DNA from: Pisolithus tinctorius
Taxonomy: Eukaryota > Basidiomycota > Agaricomycetes > Boletales > Pisolithaceae
Assembly: GCA_024663395.1 (NCBI GenBank)
Contig: JANFAH010000005.1
Coordinates: 2,666,001 to 2,730,000, forward strand
Reading direction: 5' to 3'
Length of the DNA stretch: 64,000 nucleotides
Shown: positions 55,182-64,000 of the stretch, one piece after another
Layout: each line of letters begins with the position of its first letter
How positions within the stretch are numbered: the stretch's first letter is position 1
Program-made: the position numbers and the translations under genes
The notes under the pieces: generated by a model
Database searches by the model: none
Told to the model about the DNA's origin: nothing
Seen by the model: only the letters and a program-made list of their open reading frames with translations

Positions 55182-58100
55182 TCAGCTGTCTGTGGAGAAA
55201 GCCTCCACATCACCACCGGTGGGGTCATCCTCAGCATCCTCAAGAAGGTGGTCTAGTTCTTCATCATCCAACCCAGTAATGCGAGTCACGGTTGCACAGG
55301 TTTGAGACCATGGGTGGTAGGGAAGTAAGCAGAATGCAGCAAAGCGGAGTTTGGAGATGGAGCCATCCAACTCAGCCAGCAGGTACGAGCCCCCAGTGGT
55401 CTGACAAAGGACAACCATGGGACTGGTGTACCGCAGCTTCATCTTCTGGTTCAGCTCTTTCTCTATGCAGGAGTTGCGAACAAGCACGAGGGTGCCGGGA
55501 GCAAAGTTATGGTCTTTAATGCAATGCTGAAAGGCAGCTTCGAACTGCTGGATAGACTGGAATTGTGCGCAGAGGACATTGCCACGGACCTGGTCTAGGT
55601 CATCCTGACGCTTCTGTAACTGGCGTGCTCGCCAAGCAATCAGGTCTGTGGTAGTCAGCGGTGACGCATCATTGCGGGATAGGGGCAAAAGGAAAGTAGC
55701 CTCAGCAAGGTCAAATGGGAACAGTGGTTTGACACCATGTACCATGAAATAAGGGGATAGACCTGTGGATTTCAAAATGGTGACCCACTCAGCCCAGAAG
55801 ACAGAGTGCACGATGGTGTGCCAGTGGTGATCATCGTTCTCGCAGCTCTTCATGATAGCCTCGCAAACATCATAGTGGCGACGCTCTACAATGCCGTTAG
55901 CCTGAGAGTTGTAAGGAGAGATACAGATGTGATGGATATGATATTGCACGGCTAGGGCATCTAAGGCTTGGACGAATGCAGGACCATTGTCAGTGACAAT
56001 CTCAGTGAGCAGACCCCAGCAGCATAGGATATCCTCGAAGATGAAGGACGCAAGTGCAGTACTATTTTCCACACGCAACATGCGCCATTTGGGATATGAG
56101 GTGAGCGTGCAATGAGCCTGTACTATGTAGCGGTAGCCACCAGCTTTGGGCATCAGCATCATGTCAATGTGAGCTTTATGAAACAGGCCCCCTATCATGG
56201 GCACAGTGGGGGGGATATGAAGCTTCTGCATCTGGCAGATCTGGCATTCGTGACAAGTGCAGACATACCACTTCACATCCTTGACAAGAAGAGGCCACCA
56301 AAAGTGGAGGAGAAGGTGTGTGTGGACCATGAAGACACTTTTGTGCCTGAGGTCATCATGTGCTTCTTTGATGAGATGGTACCACTTGGATTCATCAATG
56401 ACTAGCTGGTGCCATCCATGCAGTTCCCTGCACCATAAGTTGTCATCTAGGAGGAAGAAGCAGCTAGCAGAATTGAAGAAAGATGAGTACTGCGCATCAG
56501 TAAGGTCAGGGGGTCGCTCATGGGTTGCGAGGAATGCGCAGATCATTTCTATCTTCGCTTCGTGTGCCCAGGCTTTCACGGACCGCAGGATGGCAGGGTC
56601 ATCAGGGGTATCAGAAGGGTTATTAGCATCAGCAGTCGCAGAGAATGCGAGATAGAAGGATGCAGGCAGTGGGAGGCTCGCCCAATGGCAAGCGGGTGGT
56701 GGTAGGGAATGCTGATCTTGACTGGAAAGTGACATAGGAGGTGGGTGGTCATTGGCAACCTGTGTAGAGAAAGAGTAAAAACAGTCCAGCCAATCCTCAT
56801 GGTCATCATCCTCGGGTGGGTCGAGCTCCAACCACGGATGGCGGGACAAGCCATCAGGGCCGGCATGCCTGTCTGCAGGAATGTGGACGAGTTTGAACGA
56901 GAAAAGGAGGATGCCAGCAATCCAGCAATTGATTGTCGCATCAGGCTGCAGATCTGGGTTATTTATCATGCCCTTAATATACTTTGCATCTACCTCCACA
57001 GTGAAGTTAGTGAGACCAAAGATGTATACGTGCAACGTGCAGAAGAGACCATACAACTCAAGCTTGGCCTGGGAGTAGCAGCTTTCCACTTCGTTGAGGG
57101 TGATGGATCTGAAGTGACTCAGGTACCATCTGCCATCTTTGCTGAGCTGGTAGAGGATGTAGCCAACTGTGATGACTGATGTGTCAACTGCTAAAATTAC
57201 TTCACGACTGCACTCATAGTCAATCCTTTGGAGCGCAGGGGACTTTACAATTTCGTCCTTGAGTCGTTGCATGGCAGCGCATTGCAGTTCATCCCATGTG
57301 AATGGTATTTCTTTCCATGTGAGCATGACTAGTGGCCGCGCAATCTTGGTGAAATCTTTGATGAAGATGTGTAGCACTCTGCAGACACTGAGGAAACTGT
57401 GGACCTGTGTCAGGTTGCAGCACTCGGGCCAGTCATGGATCTTCTGCACTTTGCTTTCTTCAGGAACGTGACCTTCAAAGGTGCACTTGTGGCCAATGAT
57501 CACCACGGACCGTGCTGGTCATACCCGGAGTAGAGGTCCATCATCACACACACCACATATCCAGCAAAGGATTCTGTGAGGTGTTCTACGAAGGGCAGAA
57601 TGGACGCATCGCAGATGGTCACTGCATTCAGGGGCTGTAAGTCATGCACAAGGCAAAGAGACTTTCCATCTTTCTTTACCATGCAGAACCAGCGAGAGCA
57701 GTAAGCTGCTGTAGAAGGTTCATACATGCCAGACTTGATGCGATCTTTAATCATGTCTATGACCTGGGCATGTATTGCGTTCGGGATGGGGATATTGTGT
57801 TGGACCCAAGGCGTGTGCGGAATTGTAGGAATCTTTACTGGTGGAAAATAGCATTCATCTAGGTGTCTGCACTCTGTAATGTCCCAAGCAAATGCGAGCT
57901 CATGGACTGAAACAAGCCAAGTTACGAGTTTAAGTTCTTCTGGCCAAAGCCAATCTGCAGGATTGAGGTCAAGTTCTGTGGCCTGTTTGGCAGTGAAGCA
58001 GATGCCCGGAGCAAAGTCTGGTGGATGGGTTGGGAGTGGTTGAAGACCAACGAGCGGGTTGTCAGGCAGGCTGCGCATGATGCGGTATTCTTCTGCCATC

Positions 58101-58936
58101 GGGGCAGGTACCATCTGAACCTTCTTGGCAACTGGCTTGTAAACGAGGGTGCGAACTATGGGATCTAGTTGATAAATGCTGCTGAATGTGGCTATAGCAG
58201 AGGGGTTTAGTATTGTCTGAGTGGAGAAGAGGAAAGAGAAGGCAGGCAAGGGTATCCCGGTGGGTATGTTCCACGGTACAGGTGCCGCAGGTGAAGGGAA
58301 GTTCATTGAAGTGAAGGCTAGTGATGAGACTGTAGGACTGAGGAATGGATAACAGCAGCTAAACAGGAAACATGACATCTTAGTAGGCTCTCCCCAACCA
58401 TTTGGTGGATCATCGACATTCAAAAACCCCATTCGACTATACTCTGGTGACTATGGCAGTGCTTGCCACATTTACAGTGCGGACAGCCCTTGCACCATGG
58501 GCGCATGGGCAAAGTGTACTCGCAGCCATCGTTCAGGTCTTGGAGAGTGATCCGCTGTCTGCCATCGGGATAATCATTTGTTACTGCACTCATAAGGCAA
58601 ATGAATGGACGTCCGAGGAGCATGTCGAAGTTGGCATGTTCAATTACTTGAACCTGTAGCATGACTGGCCCAGCGCTGAGGTTGAGTTTCAGGTTCTCTA
58701 GTATGCCTACAGTAGTGTCTTTAGACATGTTAGCAGATGTCATAGTCATGAGATGATTGCAGCACAATGGGAGCCCGATCTTTTCCCAAATACGCCTGGG
58801 CATGGTGACGATTTCTGAACTGGAATCTAGTATGCAGTTGATTGTGACATCAGTCCCAGGGACCTTGGCTTCAATGCAGTGGAGCGGCAGAGTGTGGTGA
58901 GCTATGATGGAGCCATCATCACCACAGATAATGCGG
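55182..58936 (-). pseudogene. pol: Element 3 pol: protease, RT (core deleted), RNase H, integrase
   Basis: Protease: INCILDSSSEIVTMPRRIWE (about 58830), with Ser where the DSG Gly is expected, and LLGRPF. The RT N-part (58432-57500) has YCSRWFCMVKKDGKSLCLVHD and MMDLYSGYDQ. At about 57503 the sequence jumps to VIIGHKCTFEGHVPEESKVQ, which normally follows the catalytic YxDD region, so about 110 codons of RT are deleted. RNase H (VILAVDTSVITVGYIL), the zinc finger (CHECQICQMQK) and the integrase core (HIDMMLMP, VTDNGPAF, NGIVERRHYD) follow in one 774-codon frame down to 55182. The integrase Asp, Asp and Glu are all present. There is no chromodomain of the usual kind; the C-terminus is acidic. 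Confidence 0.85.
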
Positions 58937-59543
58937 TGTAGGAAAAGTCCAAGTAGCTGTATAATACGAGCTAGATGGCTTAGATAACAACAATAAAAAA
59001 ATGAAGGGAACAAATTGCTTGTCCCAAGGGATTCTGGACTGTCAAGACTAGAAGGTGAGACCTGGTGCTTTGTAGCAGTAGTGGTTTGTGACATGCGCAG
59101 TGTGGTCTGCAGAATAGTACTGGTGATGCGAGCGGTGCGATGTCACACACCAAAGGTGTTGTGGACATGGTTACAGCTGACTCTGCCTAACTCATTGACG
59201 AGTTGCACACAATGCCCAAGCATGCAGATGAAGACTAAAGGCCTCATGTGAAGAAAGACTGTCAGACGTTAACAGTCATCCTTCGCACAAGAACGAGTCG
59301 TCAGTGCTAAAGAGAAAAGAGGAAGCGAGTTAAGCGCACATTAAAGGTTTTTAGTGCCCATGTACGGCATTCTGGTTTCCGTCATATCTCCGCTGTTTCC
59401 AAAGATATCAACTCGGTTCGCATGCTCGCTTAAAGTGCTCAGCCCCATGATTCTTCCTTCCAAATTTGGAGAGGATCCTCGCACCCTGTGTGTTTCTACA
59501 GCACTCCATCCATCAGACACTCATTTCGCAAAGTCCATCAATC

Positions 59544-60023
59544 ATGGCTGCCTCTTCGTCAATCATCTCGCTTGTCTCATTTGCCAGAGACAGTGGCTAC
59601 GTATATCTGCCAGGCGTTCCCACCAGCTTCCGTCCTGAAGCCCCCTGGTTCATCCCGTCATTGTCAGCCCTGTCTCATCCCATGCAGCTTGGTCAGCGTG
59701 TTCTCCTTGTCAGTATGACTTCCAGAAGGATGTTCTTTGGTCACCTCAGGTCTGTCACTCGGTTAGAAAGGTCTTATGTGGTCATTTCAGTCCCCCCGGT
59801 TGATGAAGCATATGGATCATTCCTCCCTGCTCCCTGCACCATCTTTATTCCAGTCTCGTCCATCATTCTTCCTGCATTGCGACAGCTGCAGTATAATCTA
59901 CTGTCCTCCAGCCTCCCTGATCGCATTCATGACGAGTATGACATGCATCTTGCCTTCTTACTGCAAGATCCAGCAGAAGACGTCCCCCCTTCTCCTCCTC
60001 CTCCATCAGAGCCCCATTCATGA
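59544..60023 (+). CDS. ORF inside the 1.85-kb LTR (copy 3)
   Basis: 159 codons from the ATG at 59544 (MAASSSIISLV). It matches the ORF of copy 2 along its full length, with an in-frame two-codon Pro insertion near the end instead of a frameshift. The product has an alternating hydrophobic pattern, a central basic patch (MTSRRMFFGHLRSVTRLERS) and a Pro/Ser tail. No known retrotransposon domain was recognised. Expression would have to come from a promoter upstream of U3 or from full-length transcripts reading into the 3' LTR. Confidence 0.55.
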   Translation: MAASSSIISLVSFARDSGYVYLPGVPTSFRPEAPWFIPSLSALSHPMQLGQRVLLVSMTSRRMFFGHLRSVTRLERSYVVISVPPVDEAYGSFLPAPCTIFIPVSSIILPALRQLQYNLLSSSLPDRIHDEYDMHLAFLLQDPAEDVPPSPPPPSEPHS

Positions 60024-60690
60024 AGTTTTTGTTAACTTCGCTGAGAGGATGGAAGGGTGGGAGACGCAATCGCGTATGCTCTCATTGCCCCACAGACCCC
60101 CAATGCCCTAGCCCCCTTTGACACCTGACTCATGCCCTTCAATTCTGGAGTTAATACTTCCCTGTCTGGAAACACCGTCCATCTGTCATGCCATCTTTGG
60201 ATCTAGAGATGTCTCCACCGAGATCTAACTTGCATTGCCACCCCCTAATGTGATATCAGTGCACTTACTCAGTTTCTGATTCTGTTTGACTCATTTTGTG
60301 ATATTTTGACTATCCTTGACTCGTTCATTGCCAATACTTACCAATCCTCCTTGCTTGCTTACTTTTCATTTCTCGCTTACTCATCATGATTACCCAGTCC
60401 TTACTCATTACTTACCAAGTGTTTGTGCCTTGTTTGTCACAAGCTGTGCTCCCCCCACAGTATATAAACCCCCATGTACTTAGCTACCCACAATCAATCA
60501 AGAAGTCACTCAGAAGTCAGCTCAGCTCAGCATATCTTGTCGTCGACAGTTGAGGCTCATTCGGAAGAGTCTATCTGTCTTCATTCATATCATTGGTAGT
60601 TGAGGCTCCATCAAGGGTCTATCTACCTTCATTCATTCATCTGAAGTATCATCTGTGCTCTGTCAGCACACCTGCTTAGTCATCCATTCA

Positions 60691-60855
60691 CTCCTGCATA
60701 ACTCATCATCAACTTGCGCCAGGAGCATATTCTATCAAAGGTCCATTACCCCCAGGTACTTTCGGCTGAACACCTTCACTCTGTTCAGCATCCCCTTCCC
60801 AATCATCGTCCATTCGTCTTCTCCTGCGTAACTCGTTGATGACTTGTGCCAGGAG
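60691..60855 (+). other. Hairpin modules in the R/U5 part of the 1.85-kb LTR
   Basis: Two modules of the same form, CTCCTG..CAGGAG with 23 bases between (60691-60725 and 60821-60855), flank a perfect hairpin GCTGAACA / TGTTCAGC with a nine-base loop (60765-60789). They lie about 230-390 bases downstream of the TATA box, so they should be in the RNA. The other copies show the same order. Confidence 0.6.
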
Positions 60856-61447
60856 CACCTCCACTTGAAGTCTTCCCCACTTCAGGTTTCTGCCCTCCAG
60901 GTTCCACGGAGGTACACCACCACTCGCTCTACATTTGTCTTTTGTGTTGGTTTTGGTTGGTTTTCACCACCTTTCCACACTTTGACTCACAGCGAGTGGT
61001 ATACATAGTTTGTGTGCAGTGGAATGCAAGACGTGTGGTGTAGACAAAGTGTAAAGGAAACTTGTGGTGACCTTCCAAGTGCCAAAAGGTATCATTCTGT
61101 ACCTAAGTACAGGGCTTTATAGTCCGGACAAACCCGGAACCTAAGTAAGACAGGGTACAGTAAGGGAAAGCCGCATGACAGTGCATACACAGAAGACAGG
61201 CCAAAACAGAGGCCAAGGGTATACTACAAGCACTAAAGGAACAGAGACCGTGATAAGAGAAAGAGTCTGAGGAAAAACAACAACCTGAGCACAGTGGCTG
61301 CGGGTATAGCATTGCGCGAGAGGGAGTGAGGGCATGGGAAGGTAGTGTGTGAACAATGGTGAATGCAAGAGGGGAGCAGATGTAACAGTAGTCACAGAAC
61401 GGTTAATGATAGGGGCTTATGCATCCAGGGAATGCAGATTCCTCACA

Positions 61448-63771
61448 GCAGTCTCCGTATTTGTGCGTGGTTCTTTGAGGATTGCAGCCAGTCAGTTCAT
61501 TCACTTGTACTCCTTCCTCATCGTTGCTACAAACTACCTCAATCTCGTTTGCGGTGACGCGTTTCACCATGGTGATGTCTCTGAACTGTTTGTGAAACTC
61601 TGGGGCTACTGCAAATAATTCTTTGACTGGCATGGCAACACTGGTTTCAAGTATGCACTCCATGATATGCTTGGGCACAGCTTCATCTTCAAGAGGGAAT
61701 GAGTAACGATACTGGTTTTGATTGCGAGCTGCTGGGTACAGTGTCTGTGATGGAACAATTGCCATGGGAATGGGATCCTTGCACACGGGTGTCGGAGCCA
61801 GATTAGTTGGAGGAACATATGGTTTCGTAGCGGTGGACATTGGAGCAGGTGCAGAGGGATCAGATGCCTGGCAAGCGGCATGCAAACTTTGAACAGCAGG
61901 GGAAATGATTTCCTCTTCAACAGTGGCTGCGCATGGGTCGGCTCGTGGAGGGTTGGCAGGACGTGCCATGGGTCAAGCTGTGATTTCAACTCCATCAAAG
62001 TGGGCTTTCTTTCCGTGGGGAATGACTGCTCCCTTGTTACCTTTATCTGCTTGGTAGGTAGCCCAAGCTTGAGCAACATATGCTTGGAAGTCAGGGTCAG
62101 CTAAGTCTGCAACAGGTTCATCAGCATCTTGGATGGTGTTTAAGAAGGCAGAAGGCTGGATCTCCAACTGCACATCAACTTCAGGATGAGCAATGCAGAA
62201 GAGGTTAGTGGTGCCTTGCATGGAGCAGCAGGAGTCACAGCACGCACACTGGCCTGGTCTCTGTCAGCCATGACATGGTCAACAGCCTCTCTCAGTGAGT
62301 TACATTCAGGGAAATGTGGGATTCGGCTCCCATCCGCCAGATAGAGGCAGTTGTCTGTACCTTTCATGATCTTACTGGCACGGATATAAACTTCAACGAG
62401 CACACACATCCTTGTCCAGTGGTTGGGGTCTGCACAGAAACTGCAGCCAGGTCTGCATTGCTGCAGTGGAGGCTGCGTCTGGAAGTTGTATTCCTGTTTA
62501 ACGACAGTACCGGCAGGCAGCACCTGCGGCATGTAAGCTGACGAGGGAGGTGCAGCTGGCGAGACTGCAGTACCCATCATCGGTACCGCACTACGAAGAG
62601 CGGATCCTGTCAGAAGGAACTTGGTGGCTTTGAAGACTTCTGCAAGCAGGTATGGATTGTCAGGGTGGAGGTTGGTGCGGACTATGGAAAGTCGATGATG
62701 AATTTGGTCTGCAATGGCCCTCAGGAAGCCATTCAGGAACATGGAATCCTGTTCTGTCTCTGCAAGCTTTTTAGTTTTAATGAGCAGGGCAGAAATCTTA
62801 GTGAATTTCCACTGGTATTCTCCAAGGTCATCCTGGTTCTGCATAGGCTTGGACTGATATTCTTTGACAAGGTACTGCAAGTCTGCACGGCAGTAGTGGT
62901 CATCACCGTCACAGCTGGGGTACAAACCCTTAACAGCGACTATGAAAGCATCCCAGTCATCAGCTGCAGGAGCAGCTTCTGGAAGTGTTTGCCAGACCTC
63001 GGCTTCTTCAAGGTCAGCATAGCAGATTGCAGCTCTGATCTTGCCATGGTCATCAAGAGCAGCAAGAGTACTGAGGAAGTCAATGTCTTCGAGGTAGTGT
63101 GGAAGCTGTGTGGGAGAATCTCTGCTAAATTTAGGTGAGTTTTGTGTACCGTGGAGCGGCATCTGGAACTGAGGATTAGCCATTGGTGGGTTAACCTGTG
63201 GTGGCAGTGCCAGATTGGTAACGGGTGGAACAGGTATTGGTTGTGGGTGCGAAGCGGTTGGTATAGTGCACAAGTGAGCTGGTGGAAGTGTTGGCAGGTG
63301 ACTAATTGGCTGATGGGTGGTCTGCGACTGAGTGAGTGGTCACAGCAGTGTGGTGGATGGAACTGAGAGTCTGGGTATAGATTCGGAGGCATCAAAGAGA
63401 CGGGAAAAAGAGGGCATTGGTGATGATGAATCAGATGATGTGATGGGTGTTAAAGGTGATGGCAGGGTTTCAGGCCTTCGGGGAGTCGAGTGGATAAAGC
63501 CACTGGGAAAATCAGGGGCAGTGAGATCTAGGTGATCCAACATGACAAATATCTGATCTGCTGAAGTATCAGGAGGAGTGATTGCGGGTAGTACCCATGG
63601 AATGTTAGTGGGTAATTGCGTGTGATCCGGTGTTATGGGTGAAACAGGGCAGAAAATGTTGGAGTCTTCTGACAGGTTGAGATTGCAAAAGTGCAGGCAT
63701 AAATTTTCTAGTTCAGTGCATTTGGCAGTGCGCCTGAGTGACCTTCTGGAAGTGACAGAAGAATCCCTCAC
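61448..63771 (-). pseudogene. gag: Element 3 gag
   Basis: The frame from 63771 begins with a Ser/Pro-rich part. The capsid-like part lies at 63273-62140 (EDIDFLSTLAALDDHGKIRA, WDAFIVAVKGLYPSCDGDDH, SMFLNGFLRAIADQIHHRL), then a zinc knuckle CSFCADPNHWTRMC (62410-62450). A frame change at about 62220 and a TGA at about 61976 (one change from CGA) precede the last part (61969-61448), which runs straight into the protease across the solo LTR. The start codon is uncertain. Confidence 0.75.
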
Positions 63772-63782
63772 AGTGGGCTCCA
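63766..63782 (-). other. Primer binding site of element 3
   Basis: Two bases inside the right LTR, the - strand reads TGGAGCCCACTGTGAGG, beginning with TGG as expected for pairing with a tRNA 3' CCA end. Which tRNA cannot be told here. Confidence 0.5.
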
Positions 63783-63784
63783 GT

Positions 63785-64000
63785 TGTAGGAAAAGTCCAA
63801 GTAGCTGTATAATATGAGCTAGATGGCTTAGACAACAACAATAACAAATGAAGGGAATGAATTGCTCATCCCAAGGGATTCTGGACTGTCGAGACTAGAA
63901 GGTGAGACCCACGCTTTGTAGTGGTAGTGGTTCGTGATGTGTGCAGCGTGGTCTGTGGAATAGTACTGGCGATGCAAGCAGTGCGAGCGGTATATGTAGT
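63785..64000 (-). repeat. Element 3, 5' LTR (right), cut by the window end
   Basis: It starts TGTAGGAAAAGTCC and follows the LTR at 49165 closely for all 216 visible bases. Confidence 0.85.

Larger units (their letters stand above)
59141..60991 (+). mobile_element. Solo LTR, 1.85-kb family, copy 3
   Basis: 1851 bp, TGTCACACACC..TTTGACTCACA, with a perfect GCGA duplication (59137-59140, 60992-60995). It holds a TATA box (TATATAAA, 60461-60468), an intact LTR ORF (59544-60023) and a run of hairpins downstream of the TATA box. It is the best preserved copy and inserted in the 656-bp solo LTR. Confidence 0.9.
58937..61447 (-). mobile_element. Solo LTR of the element 3 family inserted into the gag-pol frame, itself carrying a nested LTR
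   Basis: TGTAGGAAAAG..TTCCTCACA, 656 bp once the nested 1.85-kb LTR is removed. Flanks are GCGG (58933-58936) and GCAG (61448-61451), a 4-bp duplication with one transition. The - strand gag frame ends before it in HKYGDC and continues directly after it in IICGDDGS, so it interrupted an open frame. Confidence 0.85.
49165..64000 (-). mobile_element. Element 3: Ty3/gypsy element nested in element 2, with an antisense extra gene; runs off the window
   Basis: The left LTR is 49165-49824; the right LTR starts at 63785 and is cut by the window end. On the - strand from the right: PBS, gag (63771-61448), a solo LTR insertion (58937-61447), and protease-RT-RNase H-integrase (58936-55182). On the + strand, between pol and the left LTR: an extra gene (50136-54352) with two further insertions. 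Its layout repeats that of element 2, although the pol lineage is different. RT lacks its core and protease has lost a Gly, so it is inactive. Confidence 0.8.

Overview
The window reads as genomic DNA of a mushroom-forming basidiomycete (Agaricomycetes). Introns are about 47-70 bp with GT..AG ends (one likely GC..AG). Recognisable host genes are eRF1, the RNase P/MRP subunit POP7, a TIP/ITFG1-like FG-GAP protein, an RBM25/Snu71-like splicing factor and a giant DUF6606/DUF3638/DUF3645 protein. The transposons are chromodomain Ty3/gypsy elements, a Plavaka/CACTA-like fragment and Tc1/mariner-like foldbacks. The exact species cannot be told from the sequence.

Left part, 1 to about 33.6 kb, is gene-rich and CpG-containing. 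In order: the last codons of a + strand gene (1-39); a small conserved fungal nuclear-looking protein (234-1102, -); eRF1 (1585-3195, -), divergent from POP7 (3454-4404, +); an unrecognised acidic protein (5333-6640, -), the intact member of a local three-copy family; a complete Ty3/gypsy chromovirus (6971-12098) with 321-bp LTRs and a perfect CCTTG target duplication; the broken second family copy (12906-14212, -); a DUF3638 giant gene (15658-25211, +) with well conserved exons but about seven single-base frame breaks; the broken third family copy (26387-27670, -); the TIP-like membrane protein (28352-31052, -, 13 exons); and a decayed RBM25-like gene (31380-33572, +).

Right part, 33.6 kb to the end, is a stack of nested transposons, much of it nearly free of CpG. 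It holds a mariner-like palindrome of 1.59 kb inside a diverged LTR, a Plavaka-like fragment with an array of short repeats, and two large Ty3/gypsy elements with gag-pol on the - strand. Element 2 starts at 39746; element 3 starts at 49165 inside the right LTR of element 2 and runs past the window end. Inside them sit three copies of a 1.85-kb solo LTR with 4-bp target duplications, one 0.66-kb solo LTR and a second 1.57-kb palindrome.

The most interesting observation is that both gypsy elements carry, between pol and the 3' LTR, an extra gene on the opposite strand to gag-pol. Each extra gene has spliceosomal introns in its own sense, charged or coiled-coil stretches, and a similar cysteine cluster resembling a Zn2Cys6 motif with the sixth Cys missing. 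A second candidate novelty is an ORF of about 158 codons inside the 1.85-kb LTR, conserved between copies. Stop codons and active-site losses across these elements fit C-to-T (or G-to-A) change, mostly at CpG.
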